From Christiangramia portivictoriae DSM 23547 (lineage in GTDB: Bacteria > Bacteroidota > Bacteroidia > Flavobacteriales > Flavobacteriaceae): 64,000 nucleotides of DNA. Shown here in pieces: positions 8,633 through 18,153 of the stretch. The stretch lies in the NCBI RefSeq assembly GCF_000423045.1, contig NZ_KE383971.1, forward strand, positions 568,092-632,091, given 5' to 3'. Made by a program: the position numbers and the translations under genes. Below the pieces are notes generated by a model, which saw nothing but the letters and a program-made list of their open reading frames with translations, ran no database searches and was not told the DNA's origin. Position 1 is the first letter of the stretch, and the number at the start of each line of letters is the position of its first letter.

Positions 8633-10486
8633 ATGAAAATATTCAATACTTCCCTGTTTTCAGTATTACTTCTATTTATACTGAATCCTTTAAGTGCTCA
8701 AAATGAGACAGATTATGATGTCAAGACCCATTATGATAAAATGGAAGTCGACATTCCCATGCGGGACGGTATAAAACTTCATACCACCATCTACACTCCA
8801 AAAGATACCTCTACTGAATATCCCATATTGATGCAGCGAACTCCATACAGTTCCCGGCCTTATGGTGAAGACCAGTTTAGATCCAAGATTGGACCAAACG
8901 AGATCATGATGAAGGAAGGAAATATCATTGTTTACCAGGATGTGCGTGGAAGGTGGATGAGCGAAGGGAAATATGACAATATGCGCGCTTTTATTCCGAA
9001 TAAAAAAGGGAAGGAAGTAGATGAAGCCAGCGATACCTATGATACGATAGAATGGCTCATCAATAATGTAGATAACAATAACGGAAAAGTTGGAACCTGG
9101 GGAATTTCTTACCCTGGTTTTTACAGTACCTATTCACTTCTAAGCGGGCATCCGGCACTCAAGGCGGCATCTCCGCAGGCGAGTATCGGCGATTTCTTTT
9201 TCGATGATTTTCACCATAATGGTGCTTACCTGCTAAGTTACTGGAGGGCGACTGCGGTTTTTGGCTATCAAAAGGATACTCCCGTAGATACCAGCTGGTA
9301 TAGTTTTCCAGAAATCAAAACACAGGATCAATACCAGTTTTTCATGGATGCTGGTCCTTTGAGCAATCTTGATGAATATTACAAGGAAGACAATGAGTTC
9401 TGGCAACAACTAAAGCAACATCCAAATTATGATGAATTCTGGCAGAAGCGCGGGATCGTTCAACACATGAAAGATATCAAGCCGGCGGTCATGATCGTAG
9501 GTGGAATGTTTGACGCAGAAGATCTTTATGGTCCTTTTAATATTTATAAAAGTATAGAAGAGAATAGTGATAATCATAATATGATCGTTTTTGGTCCCTG
9601 GAGTCACGGTGACTGGGCACGGGAATCTGGAAGGCAGTCTGTTGGAAATGTATATTTTGGAGACAGTATTTCCACTCATTTCCAGAGAGATTATGAAACC
9701 GAATTTTTCAATCATTTTCTGAAGAAAAAAACAAAGGATGCTCTAAGATTACCGGAAGCACATATTTATGACACAGGAGCTCGCGAATGGAACGATTATG
9801 CTGCATGGCCACCCAAGAATACCACAAAAAAAACCTGGTACCTGGGAGCCAATGAGCAATTATCTGAAACAGCATCAGATCACGAAGAAACTTTTGTGAG
9901 CGATCCGGCAAAACCAGTTTCTTATAATAACGAGATCAAAATGGTTTTTACTCCGAGAGAATACATGTCTGGAGACCAGCGATTCGCTGCCAGAAGACCT
10001 GATGTACTGATATTTGAAACCGAAGTTCTGGAAGAAGATATGAAAATGACCGGACCTATTGAAGCGATGTTGAAAGTGGCGACTACGGGAACTTCAGCAG
10101 ACTGGGTTGTAAAATTGGTGGATGTTTATCCTGAAGATGCAGAGAATTATGAAGAAACCATGCCGCATCTTAAAATGAGCAACTACCATATGATGGTTCG
10201 TAGTGAGGTGATGCGCGGAAGATTCAGAAATAGTTTTGAGAAACCGGAAGCATTTGAGCCTAATAAAAAAACCGATGTAAATCTAACGCTACAGGGAGTA
10301 AATCATACCTTTAAAAAAGGTCATAAAGTACAGATCCAGATCCAGAGTACATGGTTCCCACTCATCGACCGGAATCCGCAGACCTATGTAGATAATATCT
10401 TTGAAGCTGAAGAGGAAGATTTTCAAAAGCAAACACATACGATCTACGGCGATTCAGCCATTAAATTTTCAGTTTTAGAAGAATAA
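8633..10486 (+). CDS. Secreted CocE/NonD family hydrolase
   Basis: Alpha/beta hydrolase of the X-Pro dipeptidyl-peptidase S15/CocE type, acting on acyl-amino or ester substrates outside the cytoplasm. Residues 1-22 are a Sec signal peptide ending SAQ. The catalytic core spans about 40-340 with the nucleophile motif GISYPG (Ser159), the DVRGRW oxyanion region near 105 and an FGPWSHGDW segment carrying the likely catalytic His. The C-terminal domain is the beta-sandwich usual for the family. Length 617 aa fits. A TATCTTTA sequence at 8603-8610 is a weak -7 box. It is followed after 8 nt by another exported protein gene, so the two may act together on peptides. Confidence 0.88.
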   Translation: MKIFNTSLFSVLLLFILNPLSAQNETDYDVKTHYDKMEVDIPMRDGIKLHTTIYTPKDTSTEYPILMQRTPYSSRPYGEDQFRSKIGPNEIMMKEGNIIVYQDVRGRWMSEGKYDNMRAFIPNKKGKEVDEASDTYDTIEWLINNVDNNNGKVGTWGISYPGFYSTYSLLSGHPALKAASPQASIGDFFFDDFHHNGAYLLSYWRATAVFGYQKDTPVDTSWYSFPEIKTQDQYQFFMDAGPLSNLDEYYKEDNEFWQQLKQHPNYDEFWQKRGIVQHMKDIKPAVMIVGGMFDAEDLYGPFNIYKSIEENSDNHNMIVFGPWSHGDWARESGRQSVGNVYFGDSISTHFQRDYETEFFNHFLKKKTKDALRLPEAHIYDTGAREWNDYAAWPPKNTTKKTWYLGANEQLSETASDHEETFVSDPAKPVSYNNEIKMVFTPREYMSGDQRFAARRPDVLIFETEVLEEDMKMTGPIEAMLKVATTGTSADWVVKLVDVYPEDAENYEETMPHLKMSNYHMMVRSEVMRGRFRNSFEKPEAFEPNKKTDVNLTLQGVNHTFKKGHKVQIQIQSTWFPLIDRNPQTYVDNIFEAEEEDFQKQTHTIYGDSAIKFSVLEE

Positions 10487-10494
10487 ATCTTAGC

Positions 10495-12309
10495 ATGAAA
10501 AAAACAGTTTACGTATTGTTGTTTGGCATTTTGCTAAGCTCGTGTGGCGATGAAAAGCAAAATTCAGATTACTCTGCGGAGGAGCAACAGAACGCTTCCG
10601 AAGAAATGAACGCCTACTTTGCACGTGAATTCGAAAAAGAAGTTCAGGAATCTCCAGAGACCCAGACCCGCAGAGGTTTAAAGACTAATTATGATCAATG
10701 GGACGATTATTCCAATCTCAAGTATGCTGAAGATCTGGAACAGGCCCGCGAACGTCTGGATTACCTGGACAAGGTAGATGTTGAAGCCTTGGATAAGGAC
10801 ACCAGGCTGAGCTATGATTTGTATCGCCGGCAGGTTCAAAATGAGATCGACGATTACGATTTCAGGTTTTATAATTATCCTATCGAACAAATGCACGGTC
10901 TGCATGCAGAACTACCTGCTTTCCTCATCAATATGCACCGCATAGATTCCATTCCAGATGCCCGGGCATATATTGCTCGACTGGAAGGACTAGAAAAAGT
11001 AATGAAAGATGTGATCGAGCAGTTACAACTTAGGGAACAGAATGGAATTATCCCGCCTAAATTTGTTTTTGACAGAACGCTTGATGCTTCCAGAAATATC
11101 ATAAAAGGAAAGCCATTTTCAAAGTCGGCCAATGCCAGTGCGCTTCTGGAAGATTTTACGTCCAAGATCGATCAACTGAACCTGGAGGATGCAGAGCGTA
11201 CAAAACTGGTAAATGCTGCGGAAGAGGCGCTGGTAAATCACGTGCAACCGGCGTACCAGGGATTGATAGACCATTTGGAGAATCAGCAATTACGTGCTAC
11301 GGAAGAAGCCGGTGTATGGAAATTCCCGAAAGGGGAGGAGTTTTACGAACTTGCTTTGAAAAGAGTAACCACCACCAACCTTTCAGCCGAAGAGATTCAT
11401 CAAATAGGTTTGAGCGAAGTTGCAAGAATACATTCTGAAATGGAGAAGATCATGGAACAGACTGGATTTGAAGGCAGTCTTCAGGATTTCTTCGATTTCA
11501 TGAAAAAAGATGAGCAATTCTATTTTGCAGATACTGAAGAAGGTAAAGCACAATACCTCTCTCAGGCAAAGCAGATTATCAATACCATGAAAACGAGGCT
11601 TCCGGAACTGTTCAATACAATGCCTGAAGCAGACATCGTAGTAAAAGCTGTAGAGCCCTTCCGCGAAAAAAGCGCCGGGAAAGCATTTTATCAACAACCC
11701 GCTCTGGATGGTTCCCGCCCTGGAACCTACTATGCCAACCTATATGATATGAAAGCCATGCCCAAATACGAAATGGAAGCGCTGGCTTATCATGAAGGGG
11801 TTCCAGGCCATCATATGCAGATCGCCATCGCCCAGGAACTGGATTCAATTCCGGAGTTTAGAAAATTCAGCTTTTATACTGCTTACGTGGAAGGTTGGGG
11901 ATTATACAGTGAGTATATTCCGAAGGAAAAAGGATTCTACAAAGATCCGTATTCAGATTTTGGGCGGCTTGCCATGGAACTTTGGAGATCCTGCAGACTG
12001 GTTGTAGATACCGGTATTCATGCTAAAAAATGGACCAGGCAGGAAGGCATAGATTATTATCGTGAAAATACTCCAGCTGCAGAGAGTGCCTGCGTTAAAA
12101 TGGTGGAACGGCATATCGTTATGCCGGGGCAGGCGACTGCTTACAAGATTGGAATGAATAAAATCCTGGAATTAAGAGACAACGCGAAAACTGAGCTGGG
12201 AGAAAAATTTGATATTCGTGAGTTTCACGATGTGGTATTAACCGATGGTGCTTTGCCTCTCACGATTCTGGAAAGTAAAGTAAGCGATTGGGTAAAGAGT
12301 AAGAAATAA
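10495..12309 (+). CDS. DUF885 family lipoprotein, putative metallopeptidase
   Basis: Lipoprotein of 604 aa: signal peptide with lipobox LLSSC (Cys17). The DUF885 domain occupies most of the chain and contains the zinc-peptidase-like motif YHEGVPGHHMQ near residue 435 and a downstream EGWGLYSE motif that could give the third ligand. These features suggest a metal-dependent carboxypeptidase-like enzyme at the outer or inner membrane; substrate is unknown. The gene lies 8 nt after the CocE-type hydrolase and 2 nt before galM, so a single transcript from 8.6 to 15.0 kb is possible although the functions do not clearly match. Confidence 0.85.
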   Translation: MKKTVYVLLFGILLSSCGDEKQNSDYSAEEQQNASEEMNAYFAREFEKEVQESPETQTRRGLKTNYDQWDDYSNLKYAEDLEQARERLDYLDKVDVEALDKDTRLSYDLYRRQVQNEIDDYDFRFYNYPIEQMHGLHAELPAFLINMHRIDSIPDARAYIARLEGLEKVMKDVIEQLQLREQNGIIPPKFVFDRTLDASRNIIKGKPFSKSANASALLEDFTSKIDQLNLEDAERTKLVNAAEEALVNHVQPAYQGLIDHLENQQLRATEEAGVWKFPKGEEFYELALKRVTTTNLSAEEIHQIGLSEVARIHSEMEKIMEQTGFEGSLQDFFDFMKKDEQFYFADTEEGKAQYLSQAKQIINTMKTRLPELFNTMPEADIVVKAVEPFREKSAGKAFYQQPALDGSRPGTYYANLYDMKAMPKYEMEALAYHEGVPGHHMQIAIAQELDSIPEFRKFSFYTAYVEGWGLYSEYIPKEKGFYKDPYSDFGRLAMELWRSCRLVVDTGIHAKKWTRQEGIDYYRENTPAAESACVKMVERHIVMPGQATAYKIGMNKILELRDNAKTELGEKFDIREFHDVVLTDGALPLTILESKVSDWVKSKK

Positions 12310-12311
12310 GC

Positions 12312-13313
12312 ATGTTAAAAACGGTACAGGAAGAAGATCTACAAATTGTTGAATTGGAAAATTCCCAGCAAGCCAGGCTAAGGATCCTGAACCTTGGGGC
12401 ATCACTTTTTAGTTTTCGACTGAAGGATAAAAATGACAGGCCTGTAGAAGTGGTTGCAGGTCCTGCAAAGATGGAAGATTATATAAGTGAAACTTACTGG
12501 GAGCATAACAAATGTTTTGGAGCCAGTATTGGGCGCTTTGCGGGAAGAATTGCTGAAGGGAAATTCAGCATTGGAGAGGAAGATTTCAAACTGGAAGAAA
12601 ATTTAGAGGAAGCTCATTTACACGGAGGCTCAAATGGTTTTCAAACTAAGATATGGGAGATCGCTAAGATCACAGATGCACCGAATCCTTCTGTAAAACT
12701 TACTCATGTAAGTGAGCACATGGAAGACGGCTATCCTGGGAAAGTAAGGGTTGAGGTGACCTATACGTTGACGGAGGATAATAGTGTTAAACTCGCTTAC
12801 CGCGCTACGACAGATAGAAATACGATCATCAACCTTACCAACCATACTTACTTCAATCTCAATGGTGGAGGGAGTATAAGTGATCATTTTATGCAAGTCA
12901 ATGCTTCAAAAATCCTGGAACTGGATAAGCACAACCTGCCCACAGGAAATTTGACGAAACTCAGGGATCATTCCAAGGATTATCGAGAAAATAAATTATT
13001 GGGCAATAGAGAACTGGATGATGTCTATGTGCTGGACGTAATGGAAAATGAAGTACAGGCACAGTTGTTTGCTCCACTCACAGGTATTAAACTTAAGGTT
13101 TTGAGCGATCAGCCCGTGGTTGTTATCTATTCTCCGGAAAGTCTTCCGGAAGATTTAGTGTATCTTAATAAGCTGGATGAAAAATTTCCTGCAGTGGCGA
13201 TCGAGGCACAAAATTATCCTGATGCCCCAAACTTCCGAAACTTCCCCAGTAGTCTGCTTAAACCGGGTGAAGTCTATGAAAACAACATCGTTTTTGCTTT
13301 TTCTGTAAAATAA
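12312..13313 (+). CDS. galM: Aldose 1-epimerase (galactose mutarotase)
   Basis: Interconverts alpha- and beta-D-galactose (or glucose), feeding the Leloir pathway. The 333-aa protein shows the family motifs NKCFGASIGRFAGRIAEG, HLHGGSNGF (catalytic His region), LTNHTYFNLNG and a late IEAQNYPDAPN segment carrying the catalytic Glu. There is no signal peptide, so it is cytoplasmic. It starts 2 nt after the preceding stop and is followed by a sodium/sugar symporter, then galT and galK on the other strand, which fixes its role in galactose use. It is a different branch from the LacX-like protein at 4.4-5.1 kb. Confidence 0.93.
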   Translation: MLKTVQEEDLQIVELENSQQARLRILNLGASLFSFRLKDKNDRPVEVVAGPAKMEDYISETYWEHNKCFGASIGRFAGRIAEGKFSIGEEDFKLEENLEEAHLHGGSNGFQTKIWEIAKITDAPNPSVKLTHVSEHMEDGYPGKVRVEVTYTLTEDNSVKLAYRATTDRNTIINLTNHTYFNLNGGGSISDHFMQVNASKILELDKHNLPTGNLTKLRDHSKDYRENKLLGNRELDDVYVLDVMENEVQAQLFAPLTGIKLKVLSDQPVVVIYSPESLPEDLVYLNKLDEKFPAVAIEAQNYPDAPNFRNFPSSLLKPGEVYENNIVFAFSVK

Positions 13314-13350
13314 TAATTCTATATTTATCCGAAGATTTTAAGAAAAGATT

Positions 13351-15000
13351 ATGATAGGAATTTTATCCTTCGTTGGATTTACAGCACTTGTAGCTATTAT
13401 CGCATATTTCGCAACAAGAAGAACAGATGAGTCTACCAGTGACGGTTATTTTTTAGGTGGTAGAAGCCTGACTGCCGGTGTAATAGCGGGTTCTTTATTG
13501 TTGACAAATCTCTCCACAGAACAGATTGTTGGATTGAATGGAAGTTCATATGCTAACGGATTATCTGTGATGGCCTGGGAAACACTGGCTGCAATTGCCA
13601 TTGTTGTTACCGCGATTTTTTTGCTGCCCAGATATTTAAAAGGAGGTCTTACAACAGTACCGCAATTCCTAGCTGAACGTTACGATGTTACTACCAAAAC
13701 ACTTACATCAGGCTTGTTTCTTACAGGATATGTAGTTGTTTTACTGCCAATCATTCTCTATTCCGGTTCGGTAGCGATAAGCGGGATGTTCGATGTCCCA
13801 GCACTGCTAGGGGTTTCAGATGAAGCAGCTATAAAAATATGTGTTTGGGGAATTGGAATCATAGGCTCAATTTATGCCGTTTTTGGAGGACTAAAAGCAG
13901 TAGCAGTTTCAGATAGTATTAATGCCATCGGACTTCTTATTGGAGGGATTATGGTACCAATTTTTGGACTGGTGATCATTGGAGATGGTAGTTTTCTGGA
14001 TGGTATCACAACGCTGACTGAATCGAACCCGGAGAAATTTCAATCCATGGGGGACGAAACGAGTCCGGTTCCTTTTCATACTCTTTTCACTGGTATGATG
14101 CTAGTTCAGCTTTTTTACTGGGGAACCAATCAGCAGATCATTCAGCGTGCATTGGCAGCTAAAAACCTTAAGGAAGGACAGAAAGGTTTAATGCTGGCCT
14201 CATTCATTAAAATTTTAGGACCACTCATTGTAGTGCTTCCTGGAATCATTGCTTTCCATATTTTTGGTGCAGATCTTGAAAACGGGGATGAAGCATATCC
14301 ACTTCTGGTAAACCGGGTACTACCCGGCTATTTGATTGGGTTCTTCGCTGCGGTTATATTTGGAGCCATTCTAAGCTCTTTTAATAGTGTGTTGAATAGT
14401 TCGGTTACGCTTTTTGGAATCGACATTTATAAACAGCATATCAATAAGGATGCTAACGAGAAGACTATTGTTCGTTATGGTAAAATCTTCGGAATAGTGC
14501 TAGCAGTTGCGGCAATGTTCATTGCACCTTTAATTGCGAATGCTGGTAGTTTATTCGACTATCTACAAGAGGTAAATGGAATATACAGTATTCCAATCCT
14601 TACGATCATTGTCGTTGGTTACCTGACTAAATATGTACCGGCCATTGCGGCAAAAATCGGACTCATTTCAGGATCGTTACTATACATTTTGAGCCAGTTT
14701 GTACTGAAGCCATATCTCGCTGAAAACGCTCTGGAAGATGCTGCTGCTAAAGGAATCATTGATGCCGCAGAGTTAGCAGCCATAGAAGCCAGCGCATATC
14801 CTCATTTCCTGGATGTAATGGCAATTTTATTTGCTTTGAATGTGATAATTATGCTGGTGATTGGGAAGATCAAACCTCGAAAAACTGCCTATTTACAGGA
14901 ACATACTAAGCAGGTTGATATTACACCATGGAGATTCGTAAAACCTGTAGGGTTTGGAATCATTATCATCGTAGTGGGAGTTTATGCATATTTTGCATAA
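13351..15000 (+). CDS. SSS-family sodium/sugar symporter
   Basis: Inner-membrane sodium:solute symporter of 549 aa with about 14 hydrophobic segments. The N-terminus shows the FLGGRSLTAGVIAGSLLLTNLSTEQIVGLNG-type region (residues about 30-65) typical of SGLT-like carriers, and the central GTNQQIIQRALAAKNLKEGQ motif. Placed between galM and the convergent galT-galK, it most likely imports galactose (or glucose) with sodium, which suits a marine cell. The sugar is inferred from context only. A strong bidirectional terminator follows. Confidence 0.9.
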   Translation: MIGILSFVGFTALVAIIAYFATRRTDESTSDGYFLGGRSLTAGVIAGSLLLTNLSTEQIVGLNGSSYANGLSVMAWETLAAIAIVVTAIFLLPRYLKGGLTTVPQFLAERYDVTTKTLTSGLFLTGYVVVLLPIILYSGSVAISGMFDVPALLGVSDEAAIKICVWGIGIIGSIYAVFGGLKAVAVSDSINAIGLLIGGIMVPIFGLVIIGDGSFLDGITTLTESNPEKFQSMGDETSPVPFHTLFTGMMLVQLFYWGTNQQIIQRALAAKNLKEGQKGLMLASFIKILGPLIVVLPGIIAFHIFGADLENGDEAYPLLVNRVLPGYLIGFFAAVIFGAILSSFNSVLNSSVTLFGIDIYKQHINKDANEKTIVRYGKIFGIVLAVAAMFIAPLIANAGSLFDYLQEVNGIYSIPILTIIVVGYLTKYVPAIAAKIGLISGSLLYILSQFVLKPYLAENALEDAAAKGIIDAAELAAIEASAYPHFLDVMAILFALNVIIMLVIGKIKPRKTAYLQEHTKQVDITPWRFVKPVGFGIIIIVVGVYAYFA

Positions 15001-15022
15001 AACTATATGAAGAATCATAAAC

Positions 15023-15055
15023 AAAAAACCCTCGAATTTTTTTCGAGGGTTTTTT
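15023..15055. terminator. Bidirectional terminator between symporter gene and galT
   Basis: The stem AACCCTCGAA (15027-15036) and TTCGAGGGTT (15042-15051), with a T5 loop, is flanked by an A-run on the left and a T-run on the right. It can end both the plus-strand symporter gene and the minus-strand galK-galT transcript. Confidence 0.9.
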
Positions 15056-15071
15056 AGTTCAGATTTGTTTT

Positions 15072-16112
15072 TTAGCGTTTTAAATAATGCGCTGGAGCCT
15101 GGTCGTTCAGCATTTTCGCAGCCTGTTCTGCAGTGATGTCCCGTTGAGGTCCTGCAAACATCTCGTAACCAACCATAAACTTCTTAACCGTGGCAGATCG
15201 CAACAGTGGTGGATAGAAGCTCATATGAAAGTGCCATTCAGGATGGTCCCTGCCGTCTGTCGGAGCCTGGTGTATACCAGACGAATACGGGAATGATGTT
15301 TCAAACAGGTTATCATACTTGGTGGTGAGCTTTTTTATAATATCTGCGAAAGCGGTCTCTTCATCTGTATCAAGATCTGTTATTTGCTGAAGATGTCTCT
15401 TAGGAACGATCATCGCTTCGAAAGGCCATACGGCCCAGAAAGGAATTAGGGATACGAATTGCTCATTTTCATCGATAATTCGTTCTCCCAAGGTCAGCTC
15501 CTGATTTAAATAATCACCCAGAAGACTGGAATTGTTCTTTTGCCAGTATGCTTTGAATCTCTCAGATTTCTTCAAAATTTCGGTTGGGATGGAAGATTGT
15601 GACCATATTTGTCCATGAGGATGCGGATTACTACAACCCATGATCGCACCTTTATTTTCAAAGATCTGGATATAATTGATGTCAGGATTTTTGCCCAGCT
15701 CAGCAAATTCGGCTTTCCAGATCTGCACCACTTTTGTGATTTCTGAAATTTCCATCAATGGCAGCGTTATTGAATGATCTGGAGAGAAACAAACAACCTT
15801 GCAAATTCCCCTTTCGGTTTCAGCCTTTAGCAAACCCTGCTCAAAATTCAATTCAGCAGTATCCGGAAGCAGAGCGCTGTAATCGTTTACAAAAGCATAA
15901 GGTTCAGAATAATTAGGATTAGTTTCTCCGCATGCCCTGCTATTTCCTGGACAGAGATAACAGCCAGGATCATAAGTACTTTTTTCACTGGTTTTAGTCT
16001 CTTCGGTTTTGCCCTGCCATGGTCTTTTTGTGCGATGCGGAGAAACCAGTATCCATTCGCCAGTCAAAATATTATATCGACGATGCGGTAATTTGTTCAG
16101 TTCTTCATTCAT
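15072..16112 (-). CDS. galT: Galactose-1-phosphate uridylyltransferase
   Basis: Transfers UMP from UDP-glucose to galactose-1-phosphate in the Leloir pathway. The 346-aa length is typical. Visible motifs are the zinc-binding CYLCPGN (about 51-57), the active-site NPHPHGQIW with the nucleophilic His, and FWAVWPFEAMIVPKRH. It overlaps the end of galK by 8 nt, so both form one minus-strand operon. No galE is found in the window, so the epimerase must be elsewhere. Confidence 0.95.
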   Translation of the reverse strand: MNEELNKLPHRRYNILTGEWILVSPHRTKRPWQGKTEETKTSEKSTYDPGCYLCPGNSRACGETNPNYSEPYAFVNDYSALLPDTAELNFEQGLLKAETERGICKVVCFSPDHSITLPLMEISEITKVVQIWKAEFAELGKNPDINYIQIFENKGAIMGCSNPHPHGQIWSQSSIPTEILKKSERFKAYWQKNNSSLLGDYLNQELTLGERIIDENEQFVSLIPFWAVWPFEAMIVPKRHLQQITDLDTDEETAFADIIKKLTTKYDNLFETSFPYSSGIHQAPTDGRDHPEWHFHMSFYPPLLRSATVKKFMVGYEMFAGPQRDITAEQAAKMLNDQAPAHYLKR

Positions 16113-17280
16113 GGGATACCAGTTTTATTATTTCTGTACCGGCTGATGGTGCCACTTCGATTGCTTCAGGGTGAATATTAAATTCTTTAAAGTATGCTTC
16201 AGATACTTCCGTAATATAGCCTTCGATGTTTTCAGAATTGATGAGATTAATGGTGCAGCCGCCAAAGCCACCGCCCATCATCCTGCTTCCGTAGATAAAT
16301 TCTTTATTTTCAGCATAATCAACCAGGAAATCAAGTTCAGGGCAGCTTACTTCATATTGATGCTGCAAACCACGATGGGAAGCGAACATCAATTTTCCCA
16401 ACGCAAAAAGGTCATTACTGCGTAGCGCACTTGCAGCAGCCTGTACGCGTTCATTCTCCTGCAGTACATATAAACAGCGTTGGTAAGTCTGGCTGGAAAG
16501 CACCTGCTGATATTGCTCTAAGAGTGTATGATCAATTTCTCTTAGAGAAGTTATCGTTGGATGTTTTTCCTGAATAATGCGAATGGCTGCTTCACATTCC
16601 TCACGCCTGGAATTATAGTCACTATCAGCCAGGTTATGTGAAACCCTGGTATTCAAGAGTAGTAATCTAAAATTTCCAAGATCTGCGGGAATATATTCTG
16701 CATCAAGACTTTTGCAGTCCAGTTTGATAAAATGATCTTTCTTACTGAGAACGGATGCAAATTGATCCATGATCCCACAATTGGAACCTACGAAATTATT
16801 TTCTGCGCGTTGCGCTAATGTTGCGATCTCGATTGGACTCAAATTAAGTTGAAGTAGTTCATTAAGACCAGTACAGAAGCCACATTCCAGAGCTGCGGAA
16901 GAACTAATCCCGGCACCGGTAGGAAGATCGCTGGAAATTATGCAGTCAAAACCTTCCAATTTCTTATGATTCTGCTGAAGTTCGTGAACGATCCCGAGCA
17001 GATAATCTTTCCAGTCATTTTGCCTCACAGGAGTGTTATCAAGATAAAATTCAAATCCATTGGTATAGGTATCGCTGTATATTCTGCAGAAGTTCTCTGT
17101 GTTGTTTAATCTGAATTTGAAATGAATATGTCTGTCGATCGCAGTGGGCATCACGAAACCATTATTATAATCTGTATGTTCTCCAATAAGATTGATTCGG
17201 CCCGGAGAATTAATCATCAACTCCGGTTGAAAATCATGGAAGACCGAAGGCTTCGTAGAAAAAGATCTGATATTTGTCAA
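16105..17280 (-). CDS. galK: Galactokinase
   Basis: GHMP-family kinase that phosphorylates alpha-D-galactose at C1. The 391-aa protein has the galactokinase signature GRINLIGEHTDYNNGFVMP near the N-terminus, the ATP-binding LPTGAGISSSAALE motif and the C-terminal GSRMMGGGFGGCTI motif. It starts only 29 nt from the palindromic operator at 17309-17337, in divergent orientation to the NUDIX-type regulator gene, so its transcription is probably controlled by that regulator. galT follows with an 8-nt overlap. Confidence 0.95.
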   Translation of the reverse strand: MTNIRSFSTKPSVFHDFQPELMINSPGRINLIGEHTDYNNGFVMPTAIDRHIHFKFRLNNTENFCRIYSDTYTNGFEFYLDNTPVRQNDWKDYLLGIVHELQQNHKKLEGFDCIISSDLPTGAGISSSAALECGFCTGLNELLQLNLSPIEIATLAQRAENNFVGSNCGIMDQFASVLSKKDHFIKLDCKSLDAEYIPADLGNFRLLLLNTRVSHNLADSDYNSRREECEAAIRIIQEKHPTITSLREIDHTLLEQYQQVLSSQTYQRCLYVLQENERVQAAASALRSNDLFALGKLMFASHRGLQHQYEVSCPELDFLVDYAENKEFIYGSRMMGGGFGGCTINLINSENIEGYITEVSEAYFKEFNIHPEAIEVAPSAGTEIIKLVSHE

Positions 17281-17308
17281 GACTTGATTAAATTTGAGTA
17301 ATTCAAAT

Positions 17309-17337
17309 ATAATAAATGTATGGTCTACGTTTATTAT
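17309..17337. promoter_or_regulatory. Palindromic operator, gal intergenic region
   Basis: Inverted repeat ATAATAAATGTA (17309-17320), 5-nt spacer, TACGTTTATTAT (17326-17337); 11 of 12 positions match. It lies between galK and the divergent NUDIX regulator gene, and a second copy of the same design lies at 18102-18130. The repeat shape and the neighbouring regulator support its being the regulator's binding site. Confidence 0.75.
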
Positions 17338-17351
17338 TTCAGAAAGAAAAT

Positions 17352-18080
17352 ATGCATCAGCAAAACACTCAGCAAAAAGCTTCAGAACTTACAGACCTCT
17401 ACCAGGTAAGAGAAAAAATGTATGTGGCGACCGATTGTATCATTTTCGGTTTTCATGAGGATAAGCTAAAATTGCTTGTTTTCAAGCGGCAGGTAGAGCC
17501 TTTAAAAGGATCCTGGTCTCTTATAGGGAGCTTCGTAAGGCTGGATGAGGATCTCGAGCTGGCAGGACAGAGGGTACTTAAAGAGGCTACCGGCTTGAAC
17601 GATGTTTATATGCAGCAGTTAAAGACTTATGGTAAACAAGACCGTGACCCGGGATACCGTTGTATTTCTGTGGCACAGTACGCCCTGGTTAGAGTAGAAG
17701 ATTATAACGATAAATTGGAAAGTCATTTTGGTGCGCGCTGGTTTGAAATTGGGGATCTTCCAGAATTAGTACTGGACCATGGTCAAATGGTTGAAGATGC
17801 TCTCGAGCAACTAAAAAGCAACGCACGGTACAGGCCTATTGGATTTGAATTGTTACCAGAAAAATTTACCATTCCGCAATTACAGCATCTATATGAAGCG
17901 ATCTACCAGAAGCCTTTAGACGCACGAAACTTCAGAAAAAAGGTCTTATCACTTAATGTGCTGGAAAAACTGGCAGAAAAAGATAAATCGACGAGTAAAC
18001 GTGGCGCTTATTTACATAAATTCACTGAAGAGAATTATTTGCAGTTATTAAAAGCGGGATACAACTTCGAAATCTTCTAA
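17352..18080 (+). CDS. NUDIX-domain transcriptional regulator (NrtR/AraR-like)
   Basis: Sugar-responsive repressor built from an N-terminal NUDIX domain (about residues 20-150) and a C-terminal winged-helix domain (about 155-240, LLPEKFTIPQLQHLYEAIY). The Nudix box is degenerate: the segment GSFVRLDEDLELAGQRVLKE has Val where the catalytic Glu of the RE pair should be, so hydrolysis is unlikely and the domain probably binds a sugar ligand. ATG 17352 is preferred over ATG 17316, because the latter lies inside the operator. The divergent galKT operon and matching operators on both sides of the gene suggest it controls the galactose locus and itself. Confidence 0.88.
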   Translation: MHQQNTQQKASELTDLYQVREKMYVATDCIIFGFHEDKLKLLVFKRQVEPLKGSWSLIGSFVRLDEDLELAGQRVLKEATGLNDVYMQQLKTYGKQDRDPGYRCISVAQYALVRVEDYNDKLESHFGARWFEIGDLPELVLDHGQMVEDALEQLKSNARYRPIGFELLPEKFTIPQLQHLYEAIYQKPLDARNFRKKVLSLNVLEKLAEKDKSTSKRGAYLHKFTEENYLQLLKAGYNFEIF

Positions 18081-18087
18081 ACTCTCA

Positions 18088-18149
18088 AAAGTTTGTTCTA
18101 TTTAATAATTGTATATTTTACATTTATTATCTATTTTAGAACAAACTTT
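18088..18149. repeat. 13-bp inverted repeat enclosing the second operator
   Basis: AAAGTTTGTTCTA (18088-18100) and TAGAACAAACTTT (18137-18149) are perfect inverted copies separated by 36 nt that contain the operator. The right arm ends 4 nt before ATG 18154. It could fold in RNA and mask the start, form a weak terminator for the regulator gene (there is no T-run), or be a second protein site. Confidence 0.6.
18102..18130. promoter_or_regulatory. Second palindromic operator of the gal/NUDIX type
   Basis: TTAATAATTGTA (18102-18113), a 5-nt spacer TATTT, then TACATTTATTAT (18119-18130): 10 of 12 positions are complementary and the layout is the same as at 17309-17337. It precedes the exported isomerase-like and GH5-like genes, which would place them under the same regulator. 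Confidence 0.7.
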
Positions 18150-18153
18150 CAGG

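Noticed and set aside
17316-17351. Upstream ATG as start of the NUDIX regulator
   Set aside because: It lies inside the palindromic operator; the ATG at 17352 gives a normal family N-terminus.
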